A stretch of DNA of 64,000 nt from Thiotrichaceae bacterium (GCA_012960105.1 DUBV01000056.1:19105-83104), one strand, 5' to 3'. Counted from the first letter of the stretch, positions 1 to 10,285 are shown. Numbers and translations: made by a program. Notes: generated by a model from the letters alone, not told the origin.

Positions 1-211
1 CAAAATATTTATCCTCTAGAAGAGCAATACCTTCATTTGCTGTGTATGCGGAGGTGACGAGGTGTTTAGTTGGCTGAGCATCATGCAATAATTCTTTTAA
101 AAGACGTGCATCCGCGGCACTATCTTCTATAAATAAAATTTTTATTTTTGTCTTTTGCGCAATTTTTAAAGTATTATTTTTTCCACTAGCACTCTGAACA
201 TAAGGCTTGAG
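1..211 (-). pseudogene. Response-regulator receiver domain, 5' fragment without a usual start codon
   Basis: The minus-strand reading frame entering from the left edge encodes the beginning of a CheY-like receiver domain: a K-I-L-F-I-E-D-S first strand with the acidic pair, then A-D-A-R-L-L-K-E-L-L, as in REC domains. The phospho-acceptor Asp would lie beyond the window edge. The frame is open back to a TAA at 212-214, but between that stop and the REC start I find no ATG, GTG or TTG. An ATG at 199-201 lies in another frame and reaches a stop after 11 codons, just past an A-run. The gene may use a rare start such as ATT, carry a frameshift, or be a remnant. The domain call is firm. Whether the gene is functional is open. 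Confidence 0.6.
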
Positions 212-453
212 TTACACTCGTTATTTTGTAGTCCTATACGGAATCGTAATAATCGCTTTACTACGTATATAAGCGGCAAAAAAAGAAAAAACTTTAATAG
301 AGAGATAGGAACTGGTTCACACTTTTTTAAATACGTGAATCAACTAATTATCGTTAAATTCTTATATTTTTCAATACGTTAAATAGACTAACTAATATTT
401 AAGAGGAAAGTAAGGAGTGGTAAGCGAAAACCATTAACAGTTTAGTCAGATTG

Positions 454-1077
454 TTAGTTTGATAGACCTTGTTCATTGTTAATATCTTGTTTCAATTGAG
501 TAATTAACAGCTGTCTTTCATCTGAACTACTATCAAACTGACTAAATGCTAAATTAACTTTGTTTAGGGTATTAATAAAACCAGAATCAGAGACAACATT
601 GGCATAACTTAATAAATTTTTATTAAAACCATGCCATTGATCAAAACCTATTCTAAATTGCATTAATATATGTGCATCTGATTCGTCAACAATGTTTTCT
701 AATTGATGATAATGGATAAGATGATCTGAAACCAATTGCGATAATTGCCATAAATTTTCTTTTACTTGCTGTTTACTGCTTGCATGCAATATCTGTAGTT
801 GTGTACTCGATATAGAAAGCATTTCTTTATGCCTCTGTACTACTAGAGATGATTTCTGATTCAACAACTCTGATTTTGCTGCTAACTTTTCACGCTGTTC
901 TTGATACAGCGTATTCATACCCATGACCGACAGCGTCAAAAAAATGAACAGAAATGTCAACTTTATTACTATTCCTGCATCAGGATTCTTATGTATCGTT
1001 ATATCAATAGCTTTCATTAAACTTATAGCTGCATCTTTTATTATTCCTTTAGCAAATACAGGCAAAATTAAGGCCAA
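454..1077 (-). CDS. Orphan one-helix membrane protein, function unknown
   Basis: I do not recognise this 207-residue protein. It has one clear hydrophobic segment (about residues 36-54). A charged, probably coiled-coil stretch follows (about 56-110), then a mixed helical region. This resembles the anchor and sensory part of a chemoreceptor or histidine kinase, but no HAMP, HisKA or MCP signalling domain follows. The start is a TTG. An ATG at codon 21 (1017) is an alternative and leaves the membrane segment intact. The response-regulator fragment lies downstream on the same strand after about 240 bp of AT-rich sequence with no gene. It could be the input half of a broken signalling protein, but that is inference. 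Confidence 0.5.
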   Translation of the reverse strand: MALILPVFAKGIIKDAAISLMKAIDITIHKNPDAGIVIKLTFLFIFLTLSVMGMNTLYQEQREKLAAKSELLNQKSSLVVQRHKEMLSISSTQLQILHASSKQQVKENLWQLSQLVSDHLIHYHQLENIVDESDAHILMQFRIGFDQWHGFNKNLLSYANVVSDSGFINTLNKVNLAFSQFDSSSDERQLLITQLKQDINNEQGLSN

Positions 1078-1144
1078 ATTCAGGAAAAATCGCTAATCCC
1101 TTAAAATTTATCCACTAAATGGGATTTTAATTATGGGATGGAAA

Positions 1145-2890
1145 TTAAAGAGGCTCGATATATTCTACGAACAATTGCAGCGTGCTGTTCCCGCGGAAAT
1201 CATTAATACCTAAACGATATAGTGAAAAAATATTCTCTACATCATGCGGCCAGTCTTCATCCGTCATATTAAAGGCAATAGCATCTATAGTCCGGCTATT
1301 TTCTTCCACTTGCAATGTCAGTTTCAAATGCTTGCTGCCTACAATTCGTTTATTGATAATTTTAAATTCACCCTCAAACACAGGTTCAGGAAACAATTGG
1401 CCCCATGGACCCGCAGCCTGAATTTCCTCGGCAAATATCATAGAGAGATCATTACTTGATAGTTCTCCATCTGTCACAAACTCATCTTGCATATCTTCTA
1501 ATGAAATATGATTCTCAAGTACTTCAATAAAACTTATTGAAAAACTCTCAAAATCTGATTCCTTAATAGTTAATCCGGCAGCCATAGCATGGCCACCAAA
1601 AGTAAGAATCAAATCTGGATGCAGTCTTGAGATATCTTCGAGTAAATCTCGAATATGCAATCCATTAACAGAACGTGCCGATCCTTTAATAATTGAGTTT
1701 CCTTCACTACCTTCACTTTCTTTTGCAAAAGCAATCACCGGACGATTAAACGATTCCTTTACTTTTGCGGCAACGATACCAATCACGCCTTGATGCCAAT
1801 CAGGTTCATACAAACATAAACCATGTGGTACTTCGCCAGATCTATTTTTCAAGTATTCATCCAACACCAACATTGCCTGCTCATGCATCTCATCCTGAAT
1901 TTGTCGACGCTCTTTATTAAGATTATCCAACTGAACGGCCATCTCTTTGGCTTGCTTTACATCATCGGTAAGCAAACATTCAATTCCCAAAGACATGTCC
2001 GTTAAACGGCCTGCTGCATTTAATCTTGGAGCAATGGAAAAACCAAGATCGCTCGCGCTAAGTCTCAATAATGAACGTCCGGAAATATTTAATATTTCGG
2101 CTATACCGACAATAGATTTGTTTTGCTTAATCAGCTTTAAACCATGCGCAACCATAACTCGATTGTTTTTATCCAGAGGTACCACATCAGCAACGGTGCC
2201 CAATGCGACAATATCAAGTAACTGCGCCAAATTTGGAACAACGATATTATTCTTTTCAAACCAGCCGTCTTCTCTTAGCTTTGCACGTAAGGCTAACAGC
2301 ATGTAAAAAACTACGCCTACTCCCGCCAGATTTTTACTGGGAAATTCATCACTCTCCAATTGAGGGTTAACTATTGCATCAGCATCAGGTAATTGTTCAC
2401 TGGGTAAATGATGATCAGTGATTAAGACTTTCACACCATTTTCTTTGGCACGTTTAACACCAGCAACACTTGAAATGCCATTATCAACAGTAATCAATAA
2501 ATCTGGTTCATACTCTAAAGCAACATCAACAATTTCAGGTGTTAAGCCATAACCATATTCAAATCGATTAGGTACGACATAGGTAATATCCTTAATACCC
2601 ATCATGGTCAGACCGCGTATGGCTAAAGCACAACTGGTTGCACCATCAGCATCAAAGTCTGCGACGATCAATATTCGTTTATTGTTTTCTAATGCTTCTT
2701 GTAATAATGCAACGGCATTATCGATATTGCTTAGCGTATTAAAAGGAAGTAATGATGCCAGTGAATAATCAAGCTCATCGCTAGATTGAATATTTCGCGC
2801 CGCATAAATGCGGTTTAAAACAGGGTGTAAAGTATCAGATAAATTAATCCCTTCAGGAACATGACGGCGAACTATATTTTTATTGCTCAC
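1145..2890 (-). CDS. recJ: Single-stranded-DNA-specific exonuclease RecJ
   Basis: RecJ degrades single-stranded DNA 5'->3' in RecF-pathway recombination, mismatch repair and base-excision repair. The 581-residue product is family length. The DHH-superfamily metal motifs are present: V-A-D-F-D-A-D-G at about 77-84, the D-N-G motif near 136-138, and D-H-H at 159-161. A DHHA1 domain follows (glycine-rich motif F-G-G-H-A-M-A-A-G), then the C-terminal OB-fold region. The start overlaps the stop of the upstream rpfE-like gene by 4 bp, so the two are probably translationally coupled. A 6-bp inverted repeat with a long loop (1095-1126) beyond the stop might help end transcription but is weak. Confidence 0.96.
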   Translation of the reverse strand: MSNKNIVRRHVPEGINLSDTLHPVLNRIYAARNIQSSDELDYSLASLLPFNTLSNIDNAVALLQEALENNKRILIVADFDADGATSCALAIRGLTMMGIKDITYVVPNRFEYGYGLTPEIVDVALEYEPDLLITVDNGISSVAGVKRAKENGVKVLITDHHLPSEQLPDADAIVNPQLESDEFPSKNLAGVGVVFYMLLALRAKLREDGWFEKNNIVVPNLAQLLDIVALGTVADVVPLDKNNRVMVAHGLKLIKQNKSIVGIAEILNISGRSLLRLSASDLGFSIAPRLNAAGRLTDMSLGIECLLTDDVKQAKEMAVQLDNLNKERRQIQDEMHEQAMLVLDEYLKNRSGEVPHGLCLYEPDWHQGVIGIVAAKVKESFNRPVIAFAKESEGSEGNSIIKGSARSVNGLHIRDLLEDISRLHPDLILTFGGHAMAAGLTIKESDFESFSISFIEVLENHISLEDMQDEFVTDGELSSNDLSMIFAEEIQAAGPWGQLFPEPVFEGEFKIINKRIVGSKHLKLTLQVEENSRTIDAIAFNMTDEDWPHDVENIFSLYRLGINDFRGNSTLQLFVEYIEPL

Positions 2891-3915
2891 GACAAACTTT
2901 TATTTATTAAGGAATAGATGTTTTTCTTTTTATTCCAGAATTTATATTTTGAATTTTTATTCATCGTTATCGAATTTATATCGGTCTTGATTGTTAACTG
3001 ATCTATTTTTTTTTGTTTCAATGCCTTAAGCAATGGAGCAAACCAGTTAGACTCAACCATTAATAGCGCCTCTAACCAACCTTCAAGATCATGATAATAA
3101 CTATACTTCTGAAATGAATTAATAACGATAAGGCCATTATAGTTACTCCCCTTGTCTGTTATCTCATTATATGTTTCGGGTAATACTTCAAAAGGTGTTG
3201 CCGCAACCATAGATAAACCTTTAGCCAATATTTCATCACTCGCTACAAAAGACCAATGACGCTCAATAATTTTTGGTAATTTACCATAACCCCAAAACCA
3301 GACACTATTAATCGGTAAGGTTTTTTCCTGCTCACGTCTTTTATTAACATCCGAATCATGCAAAGTCATCTGGATGTCATTCATCAACTGAATCAACTTT
3401 ACTTTGTCTTCACCGCTAGGCATGAACGGCAGAATATCCCTGCCAGCAACAGAATCGACCGGCGTGGTTTTTAATTTATAGTCTTCATGTACTTTTAAAT
3501 ACCATCGATAGGGATCAGGTACTTCAAGATTAACACCGTGAGGTTCCAATAATTTATTAATATCAGCAGCGAGTGCTAAAGCATCGCGTTGATTTAATAC
3601 AAATTGATTACTGTCTATTAAGATCAAACCATCACGATCAGCACTGACATGAACCGGATCAGCTCGTAACCATAAACCTTCTGGATGCTGATTATCGTCA
3701 CTTAAACGGGAAATTGCGGCAACGGGATGATCACCCTGTTCTGAAGAAAGTCCAAATAATTCACACAAAGCATAGCTTGCTGAATTTAGTTTTATTGTTT
3801 GATGTATACCTTTTGTAAGAAACCAATCTAAGAATGGCATGCCAGGCAAATCATCAGGATGAATGGCAATATCAGGACCGAATAAGCCTGGAATAAAAAC
3901 AGTCAAACTACGCAT
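2887..3915 (-). CDS. RpfE-type conserved protein next to recJ
   Basis: This 342-residue cytoplasmic protein looks like the family annotated as 'regulatory protein RpfE type', also misnamed phosphoglycerate mutase, which is often found beside recJ. The recognisable stretch is L-R-A-D-P-V-H-V-S-A-D-R-D near residues 82-94, preceded by a region around P-G-L-F-G-P and followed by a W-Y-L-K segment. The molecular function is not established; the rpf name comes from the Xanthomonas gene cluster. The 4-bp ATGA overlap with recJ argues for joint expression. The last 35 residues are Lys/Asn-rich and probably poorly conserved. The family assignment is from memory of motifs and gene context. Confidence 0.75.
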   Translation of the reverse strand: MRSLTVFIPGLFGPDIAIHPDDLPGMPFLDWFLTKGIHQTIKLNSASYALCELFGLSSEQGDHPVAAISRLSDDNQHPEGLWLRADPVHVSADRDGLILIDSNQFVLNQRDALALAADINKLLEPHGVNLEVPDPYRWYLKVHEDYKLKTTPVDSVAGRDILPFMPSGEDKVKLIQLMNDIQMTLHDSDVNKRREQEKTLPINSVWFWGYGKLPKIIERHWSFVASDEILAKGLSMVAATPFEVLPETYNEITDKGSNYNGLIVINSFQKYSYYHDLEGWLEALLMVESNWFAPLLKALKQKKIDQLTIKTDINSITMNKNSKYKFWNKKKNIYSLINKSLS

Positions 3916-3989
3916 CTATAACCATCCTGTTTAGTAGACAGATGACAACTGCTAAAAAATAAAATGAGATGGTAAACCATCTCATACAT

Positions 3990-5117
3990 TTATTTTGGTA
4001 AATTATCTAGTATTGCAGTTTTTACTTCTTCTAACTGTGCATCAACCTTTACTACAGGTGCCGTACTTTGTTTGATTGCGGTATCAGGATCTTTTAATCC
4101 ATGACCAGTTAACGTACAAACGATAACACTGCCTTCTGGAATTTTTCCTGAATTAATATCACGCATCGCACCTGCTAGCGATGTCGCTGATGCCGGTTCA
4201 CAAAAAATACCTTCTTTTTCTGCAAGTAATTTTTGTGCCGCTAGAATTTCTTCATCGGAACATTCATCAAACCAACCGCCAGATTCTTTTTCTACTGCTA
4301 AAGCAAAATCCCATGATTGTGGATGACCAATTCGAATTGCTGTTGCAACCGTCTCTGGATTATCAACCATCTCACCACGCATAAAAGGTGCAGAACCATC
4401 TGCCTGATAACCAACCATTTTAGGTCGACTATCTACAATGGCCTTGTTACCCGTCTCACATTTATGTAGAGCACAAATACTGGTTTCTTGATTGGCATAT
4501 TCACTATAACCAATCCAATGTGCTGAAATATTTCCAGCATTGCCTACAGGTAAACAATGAAAATCAGGTGCACGACCTAACTCTTCAACAATTTCAAATG
4601 CGGCTGTTTTTTGACCTTGTAATCGATAAGGATTAATTGAATTAACAATGGTTACCGGTGCGTGATCAGCAACTTCTTTTACTAAACGCATACCATCATC
4701 AAAGTTACCTTTGATTTGTAATATAACCGCACCTTCCATCATCGCTTGCGCTAATTTACCTTGCGCAATTTTTCCGTCAGGGATTAAAACAAATGCAGTT
4801 ATTCCCGCACGCGCTGCGTAAGCTGCTGCTGATGCAGAAGTGTTACCCGTAGACGCACAGATGATAGCTTTAGCGCCATCTTCAACTGCTTTGGTGACAG
4901 CCATGGTCATACCGCGATCCTTAAAAGAACCGGTCGGGTTCAATCCTTCATACTTAACATAGATATCAACTTTCTTGTCCAGTAAGTCAGAAATATTCTG
5001 TAATTGAATTAATGGTGTATTACCTTCACCAAGACTAATGAGTCGTGTGTCATCACTAACAGGAAGACGGTCACGATAATGTTCAATTAGTCCGGTATAA
5101 CGAGTTCGAAAAGTCAT
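3990..5117 (-). CDS. thrC: Threonine synthase
   Basis: PLP enzyme converting O-phosphohomoserine to threonine. The PLP lysine lies in G-S-F-K-D-R-G-M (K66), and the phosphate-binding loop appears as G-N-A-G-N. Overall architecture is that of the shorter bacterial ThrC group. At 375 residues it is slightly long, because roughly 15-18 extra residues (about 214-235, containing two cysteines) sit before the M-V-G-Y-Q-A-D-G segment, where relatives have a short loop. It is last in an alaC-hom-thrC run, 3 bp after hom, so co-transcription and coupling are likely. Function is firm. The insertion is noted as a finding. Confidence 0.95.
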   Translation of the reverse strand: MTFRTRYTGLIEHYRDRLPVSDDTRLISLGEGNTPLIQLQNISDLLDKKVDIYVKYEGLNPTGSFKDRGMTMAVTKAVEDGAKAIICASTGNTSASAAAYAARAGITAFVLIPDGKIAQGKLAQAMMEGAVILQIKGNFDDGMRLVKEVADHAPVTIVNSINPYRLQGQKTAAFEIVEELGRAPDFHCLPVGNAGNISAHWIGYSEYANQETSICALHKCETGNKAIVDSRPKMVGYQADGSAPFMRGEMVDNPETVATAIRIGHPQSWDFALAVEKESGGWFDECSDEEILAAQKLLAEKEGIFCEPASATSLAGAMRDINSGKIPEGSVIVCTLTGHGLKDPDTAIKQSTAPVVKVDAQLEEVKTAILDNLPK

Positions 5118-5120
5118 TTT

Positions 5121-6434
5121 TTATCCTAAAGTTTCCATGCGAATACGCATAATTTCACCATTGATTCCATCTAGTTTTTCGATTTTGGCAATAGCATCAT
5201 TCATATTCTTTTCTTTAATACGTTGTGTCAAAAATATGACCGGTACATAACTCGCATCTTCTGCAGGTTCTTTTTGTAAAATAGCTTCAATACTAATTCC
5301 TGAATCACCTAATATTTGTGTTACGTCAGCAAGTACACCCGGCTGATCTACCGCCTGCATGCGCAAGTAATAAGCCGTTTCCGTTTCTTCCATCGGCAAA
5401 ATATTTAGATCAACTAATGCATTAGCCTGGAAACCAAGATGCGGCACTCTATTTTCAGGAGCAGTTGTTAAAGAACGAACAATATCAACCACGTCCGCAA
5501 TAACCGCAGAAGCGGTTGGTTCAGCACCTGCGCCCGCACCATAATATAATGTCGGTCCAACTGCATCACACTTAACCAAGACTGCATTCATAACACCATC
5601 AACATTTGCAATTAAACGTCGTTCCGGAATTAATGTCGGATGAACACGCTGCTCTATTCCACTTTCTGTTTTACGTGTAATACCAAGATGTTTTATACGA
5701 TAACCTAGTTCACCTGCATACAACACATCTTGTTGTTCAACTTTACCTATACCTTCAGTAAAGGTTTTATCAAACTGCAATGGCATACCAAACGCAATCG
5801 AACCGAGTATGGTCAACTTATGTGCTGCATCGATACCTTCAACATCAAAAGTAGGATCGGCTTCAGCGTAACCAAGTTCTTGTGCTTCTTTAAGTACATC
5901 TTCAAAATCACGACCCTTATCGCGCATTTCGGTCAAAATATAATTGCCGGTACCATTAATAATTCCAGCTATCCATTCGATTTGATTCGCGGCCAGCCCT
6001 TCACGTACGGCTTTAATAATCGGAATACCACCAGCAATCCCAGCTTCATAAGCAACGGTGACACCTTTCGCTTCTGCAGCAGCAAAAATTTCATTGCCGT
6101 GTAACGCAATCAAAGCTTTGTTAGCAGTGACTACATGCTTACCATTTTCTATCGCTTTCAAGACCAATTCTTTTGCCGGAGAGTAACCGCCAATTAATTC
6201 AATAACGATATCGACGTTAGGGTCTGCTACAACTTTGAATGCATCATCAGAAATTAAATCTATTTGATCCAGACCTTGAATTAAATCAGGATTGTAATCT
6301 TTAGCTGCAGCATGCGTGATTTTAATTTCACGACCAGCACGACGTGCAATTTCGCTAGCATTACGAGTAAGTACACTGACGGTTCCACCACCAACTGTAC
6401 CCAAGCCTAATAATCCGATTTTTACTGGTTCCAT
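5121..6434 (-). CDS. hom: Homoserine dehydrogenase with C-terminal ACT domain
   Basis: Reduces aspartate semialdehyde to homoserine, the branch point to threonine and methionine. The N-terminal Rossmann motif G-L-G-T-V-G (10-15) is clear. The catalytic domain contains the G-I-I-N-G-T-G-N-Y-I signature, and a C-terminal ACT domain (about 350-430) begins near Y-Y-L-R-M-Q-A-V-D-Q-P-G. At 437 residues it is the monofunctional form without aspartokinase. ACT domains in this family commonly bind threonine for feedback inhibition. It sits between alaC and thrC in the same orientation with gaps of 42 and 3 bp, giving a threonine-branch operon. Confidence 0.96.
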   Translation of the reverse strand: MEPVKIGLLGLGTVGGGTVSVLTRNASEIARRAGREIKITHAAAKDYNPDLIQGLDQIDLISDDAFKVVADPNVDIVIELIGGYSPAKELVLKAIENGKHVVTANKALIALHGNEIFAAAEAKGVTVAYEAGIAGGIPIIKAVREGLAANQIEWIAGIINGTGNYILTEMRDKGRDFEDVLKEAQELGYAEADPTFDVEGIDAAHKLTILGSIAFGMPLQFDKTFTEGIGKVEQQDVLYAGELGYRIKHLGITRKTESGIEQRVHPTLIPERRLIANVDGVMNAVLVKCDAVGPTLYYGAGAGAEPTASAVIADVVDIVRSLTTAPENRVPHLGFQANALVDLNILPMEETETAYYLRMQAVDQPGVLADVTQILGDSGISIEAILQKEPAEDASYVPVIFLTQRIKEKNMNDAIAKIEKLDGINGEIMRIRMETLG

Positions 6435-6476
6435 CTTTCTATCTTTCTCTATTATCTAAATATGAATGTAATGTGT

Positions 6477-7676
6477 TTATTCGGTAACAGCTTGTGGCTG
6501 TTCTTGTTTCAACATGGCACGTATAGAACGTATCGCTTGTCGTGTGCGATGTGCATTTTCAATCAACGCAAAACGTACATAAGCATCACCGTAAGTACCA
6601 AAACCAATACCCGGAGATACTGCTACCTTTGCTTCTTTTAATAATTTCTTACAAAATTCCAATGACCCCATTTCTTTAAATTGTTCCGGTATGGGCGCCC
6701 AAACAAACATTGTTGCTTGAGGTTTTTCGACTTTCCAGCCAATAGAATTTAAACCATCACATAAAACATCACGACGTTTGCAATACATATCGCGAATTTC
6801 AGCAACGCATTGTTGATCTTCTTCCAATGCGGTAATTGCTGCAATTTGAATTGGCGTAAATGTACCGTAATCTAAATAAGATTTAATTCTTGATAGCGCT
6901 TTAACCAAGGTTGGGTTGCCCACCATAAAACCAACTCGCCAACCAGGCATATTGTAACTCTTGGACATGGAAAAAAATTCAACCGCGATATCTTTCGCGC
7001 CAGGTACTTGTAAAATCGAAGGCGCTGTATAACCATCAAAAACGATATCCGCATAGGCTAAATCCTGAACCACCCATATCTTGTGCTCTTTGGCAATCTT
7101 AATAATCTTGTTAAAAAATTCTCGATCAACACACTGAGAAGTCGGGTTATTAGGAAAATTAATTAATAGTATTTTTGGTTTTGGCCAATTATCACGAAGT
7201 GATTTTTCTAATTCTTCAAAAAAATCGATACCCGGACCAATCGGTACATGGCGTACATCAGCACCAGCAAGGACAAAACCATAAGGATGTATCGGATAAG
7301 CTGGGTTAGGAACCAGAACAGCATCACCACGGTCAACAACCGCCATGGCCAAATGTGCCAGACCTTCTTTTGAACCGAGAGTAACAATAGCTTCTAATTC
7401 TGGATCTAAATCAACATCGTAACGTGTTTTATACCAATTACAGATAGCTCGACGTAAACGAGGAATACCTCGAGAAATAGAATAACCATGCGTATCATCA
7501 CGTTGCGAGGCTTCAACCAGCTTTTCAACAATGTGTGGTGGCGTCGGTTGATCAGGATTACCCATGCCGAAATCAATAATATCTTCGCCACGATGGCGCG
7601 CATCCATCTTCAATTCATTAACGATATTGAAGACATAAGGGGGTAATCGATTAATACGTGGAAATTCTTCGTTCAC
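6477..7676 (-). CDS. alaC: Alanine-synthesising PLP aminotransferase (AlaC/YfdZ type)
   Basis: Class I/II aminotransferase that makes alanine from pyruvate and glutamate in the AlaC branch. The PLP lysine is K239 in [15 protein letters not shown]. The substrate-binding N-F-P-N-N-P-T motif is at about 173-179. The start is GTG (7674-7676), placed so that the product begins M-N-E-E-F-P-R as in relatives. A good minus-strand -10 hexamer TATAAT lies at 7708-7713. Gene order alaC-hom-thrC recurs in proteobacteria. Related aminotransferases such as DapC or aspartate transaminase are the main alternatives, but the length and P-G-W-R-V-G-F context favour AlaC. Confidence 0.88.
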   Translation of the reverse strand: MNEEFPRINRLPPYVFNIVNELKMDARHRGEDIIDFGMGNPDQPTPPHIVEKLVEASQRDDTHGYSISRGIPRLRRAICNWYKTRYDVDLDPELEAIVTLGSKEGLAHLAMAVVDRGDAVLVPNPAYPIHPYGFVLAGADVRHVPIGPGIDFFEELEKSLRDNWPKPKILLINFPNNPTSQCVDREFFNKIIKIAKEHKIWVVQDLAYADIVFDGYTAPSILQVPGAKDIAVEFFSMSKSYNMPGWRVGFMVGNPTLVKALSRIKSYLDYGTFTPIQIAAITALEEDQQCVAEIRDMYCKRRDVLCDGLNSIGWKVEKPQATMFVWAPIPEQFKEMGSLEFCKKLLKEAKVAVSPGIGFGTYGDAYVRFALIENAHRTRQAIRSIRAMLKQEQPQAVTE

Positions 7677-7739
7677 TATCTGACCTTAAAGCTTTAAAAA
7701 ACGGGAGATTATACGTTATACAATTAATTCGTTACAGAA

Positions 7740-7768
7740 CTGATTAACATTGTACACTGCCGTATAAT
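7740..7768 (+). promoter_or_regulatory. Candidate sigma-70 promoter giving a leaderless amidase mRNA
   Basis: A perfect -10 TATAAT lies at 7763-7768, with a weak -35-like CTGATT at 7740-7745 (17-bp spacing). Transcription from it would be expected to begin at about 7775, which is the A of the ATG of the following gene. No Shine-Dalgarno sequence is seen upstream of that ATG. The position of the hexamer is observed. The start site is inferred from normal promoter geometry. Confidence 0.45.
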
Positions 7769-7774
7769 ACACCA

Positions 7775-8590
7775 ATGACAAATGTTGCTGCAGTACAGAT
7801 GGTATCAACCGATAGCGTCGCTGAAAATCTTGAACTAGCCGAAAAACTCATTACTGAAGCTGTTTCCAAGCAAGCAAAATTGGTGACCCTGCCGGAAAAT
7901 TTTCCTTTAATGGGCAAAGAAGATGCAGATCGTCAGGCAATTAAGGAAATATTAGGCAGAGGTCCAATACAGCAATTTCTCTCAGAACAAGCGGAGCAAC
8001 AGCAGATCTGGTTATTAGGCGGCACTATTCCGCTGGAATCAAATAATCCTGACAAAGTTTATCCGGCCAGTCTGCTATTCAACCCGAAAGGCGAATGCGT
8101 TGCTCATTACAACAAGATCCATCTATTCGATGTATTAGTCGATGAATCTAGTGATGAATCCTATCGAGAATCAGACAATTTTGAGCCTGGAAATGAAGTT
8201 GTTGTTGCCAATACTGATATAGGCAATATTGGTCTTTCGGTCTGTTATGACCTGCGTTTTCCAGAATTGTATCGAAAAATGCATGATGACAATGTACAAA
8301 TAATTACTGCACCCTCTGCCTTCACAGCGACCACTGGCAAAACACATTGGGAATCCTTGCTTAGAACGCGTGCTGTAGAGAACTTGTGCTATGTCATTGC
8401 CTCTAATCAAGGAGGGACTCATGTAAATGAGCGTGAAACCTGGGGGCATAGTATGATTGTTGATCCTTGGGGGACTATACTTGTGAGTGTCGAAAAGGGT
8501 GCCGGGGTTGCCGTTGCTGACATTAATTTAAAAAAACAAGCTAAGCTACGCAAGATGTTCCCTGCACTAGAACATAGAAAAATCAAATAA
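7775..8590 (+). CDS. Carbon-nitrogen hydrolase (Nit1 / deaminated-glutathione-amidase-like)
   Basis: Nitrilase-superfamily amidase with the full catalytic set: E41 in T-L-P-E-N-F, K114 in Y-N-K-I-H-L-F-D and C157 in S-V-C-Y-D-L-R-F-P-E. Length (271 aa) and motifs match the Nit1/YbeM branch, whose members hydrolyse deaminated glutathione in metabolite repair. The exact substrate here is inferred. The ATG at 7775 is required to retain the conserved first strand V-A-A-V-Q-M, yet it has no Shine-Dalgarno and lies only 7 bp after a -10 hexamer. tldD follows 34 bp downstream on the same strand, so the two are probably one transcript. Confidence 0.9.
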   Translation: MTNVAAVQMVSTDSVAENLELAEKLITEAVSKQAKLVTLPENFPLMGKEDADRQAIKEILGRGPIQQFLSEQAEQQQIWLLGGTIPLESNNPDKVYPASLLFNPKGECVAHYNKIHLFDVLVDESSDESYRESDNFEPGNEVVVANTDIGNIGLSVCYDLRFPELYRKMHDDNVQIITAPSAFTATTGKTHWESLLRTRAVENLCYVIASNQGGTHVNERETWGHSMIVDPWGTILVSVEKGAGVAVADINLKKQAKLRKMFPALEHRKIK

Positions 8591-8624
8591 CTAATAAACT
8601 TATTAAACTGGATTTAAATACTTT

Positions 8625-10067
8625 ATGAGCAATGCTTTAGAAACTGCACAATCGATGTTACTTGCTAATCGTGGCCTAGAATTAAACGATGTCCAGAATA
8701 CATTAGATCAGCTCATGCTGCCGTCGATTGATCAGGCGGATCTTTATTTTCAATCCTCTCATTCTGAATCATGGGTACTCGAAGATAGTATCGTCCGCGA
8801 AGGTTCATATAATATTGACCAAGGTGTCGGTGTTCGCGCTATCAGTGGCGAAAAAACCGGCTTTGCCTATTCCGACGAAATTATCTTACCGGCATTAACA
8901 CAAGCAGCTACGGCAGCACGCTCCATTGCCAGTCACGGTGACAATGGTCAAATTCAAGCATGGCATAAAACCAGTCCTCTCGTTCTTTATAGTGATAAAA
9001 ATCCGCTTAACTCAATCTCAACCGAAGAAAAAGTCGATTTATTAAAACAAATGGATCAGGTTGCGCGAAAAAAAGATTCTCGCGTAAAACAAGTCATGAT
9101 TGGTTTAACCGGATCACAATCAACAATACTTGTAGCTAACAGCGAAGGTCAATTAAGCGGCGATGTCCGACCACTCGTACGTTTAAATATTAATGTTATT
9201 GTAGAAGAAGATGGCAAGATCGAAAAAGGCGGTTCCGGCGGCGGTGGTCGTTTTGGTTACGAATACTTTCTTAAAGACGGTATGGCAATGTCTTATGTTG
9301 AAGAAGCCATAGAACAGGCTTTAATTAATCTTAAAGCTGAAGCCGCACCTGCTGGCACCATGCCGGTAGTACTAGGTCCAGGCTGGCCGGGTATTTTATT
9401 ACACGAAGCTATTGGTCATGGACTCGAAGGCGATTTTAATCGTAAAGGAACCTCAGCATTTTCTGGACGTATCGGCGAACGTGTGGCCGCAGCAGAAGTC
9501 ACAGTCGTTGATGACGGCACTATAGAAAATCGTCGTGGTTCATTAAATGTTGATGACGAAGGCACCACGACTAGTTCAACCACTTTAATCGAGCGCGGAA
9601 TTTTAAAAGGTTATATGCAGGATAAACATAACGCACGTCTTATGGGTGTTGCTCCCACAGGTAACGGTCGTCGTGAATCTTATGCCCACTTACCTATGCC
9701 AAGAATGACTAATACCTACATGTTAGGCGGCAAGTATGATCCAGAAGAAATTATTGCTTCTGTTGATAAAGGCATCTATGCCGTGCAATTTGGCGGCGGA
9801 CAAGTGGATATCACCAATGGTAAATTTGTCTTTAGTGCTAGCCAAGCATACAAAATTGAAAACGGTAAAATCACTACACCGATTAAAGGCGCAACCATCA
9901 TTGGTAACGGCCCTGATGTATTAACCCGAGTAGCAATGGTCGGTAATGACATGGCACTGGATTCGGGTATTGGCACTTGTGGTAAAGATGGACAATCTGT
10001 CCCTGTCGGTGTTGGACAACCAACGATTCGCATTGATGATATTACTGTGGGTGGAACCAGCATTTAG
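8625..10067 (+). CDS. tldD: Metalloprotease TldD
   Basis: TldD pairs with TldE (PmbA) to form a zinc protease that degrades unfolded peptides, matures microcin B17 and helps remove the CcdA antitoxin. The 480-residue product is family length. The zinc motif H-E-A-I-G-H is at 260-265, followed by G-L-E-G-D, and the glycine-rich G-S-G-G-G-G-R-F is at about 203-210. No tldE/pmbA lies in this window, which is usual because the partner is often unlinked. The gene ends 173 bp before a strong intrinsic terminator, and the intervening sequence shows no gene. Confidence 0.96.
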   Translation: MSNALETAQSMLLANRGLELNDVQNTLDQLMLPSIDQADLYFQSSHSESWVLEDSIVREGSYNIDQGVGVRAISGEKTGFAYSDEIILPALTQAATAARSIASHGDNGQIQAWHKTSPLVLYSDKNPLNSISTEEKVDLLKQMDQVARKKDSRVKQVMIGLTGSQSTILVANSEGQLSGDVRPLVRLNINVIVEEDGKIEKGGSGGGGRFGYEYFLKDGMAMSYVEEAIEQALINLKAEAAPAGTMPVVLGPGWPGILLHEAIGHGLEGDFNRKGTSAFSGRIGERVAAAEVTVVDDGTIENRRGSLNVDDEGTTTSSTTLIERGILKGYMQDKHNARLMGVAPTGNGRRESYAHLPMPRMTNTYMLGGKYDPEEIIASVDKGIYAVQFGGGQVDITNGKFVFSASQAYKIENGKITTPIKGATIIGNGPDVLTRVAMVGNDMALDSGIGTCGKDGQSVPVGVGQPTIRIDDITVGGTSI

Positions 10068-10240
10068 TTTAAATTTATTCTATCCAAGTTCTGACAAGGA
10101 TTATCGTGACCAATTAGTTGCTTCCAAATACATCTCTGAAAGCCTGTCCATAATTTATTTGAAATAGTAAAAAACTCTACTTTCAGGGTATCGGTAAAAT
10201 TAAAGGGTTTTCTTTATAGATATGTTACTTTTGAGATTAA

Positions 10241-10265
10241 AAAAGGGCGCTGAAAGCGCCCTTTT
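10241..10265. terminator. Bidirectional intrinsic terminator between tldD and the DUF992 gene
   Basis: An 11-bp perfect inverted repeat, AAAAGGGCGCT / AGCGCCCTTTT, is separated by a GAA loop, with A- and T-runs on the two sides. It can terminate both tldD (plus) and the convergent gene at 10286 (minus). The same GGGCG...CGCCC core is used by the terminators at 35951 and 44202. Confidence 0.9.
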
Positions 10266-10285
10266 TAAAAACTACACGCTTAGTT

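Noticed and set aside
9776..10063. Minus-strand open frame in tldD
   Set aside because: Entirely inside tldD; no family features.
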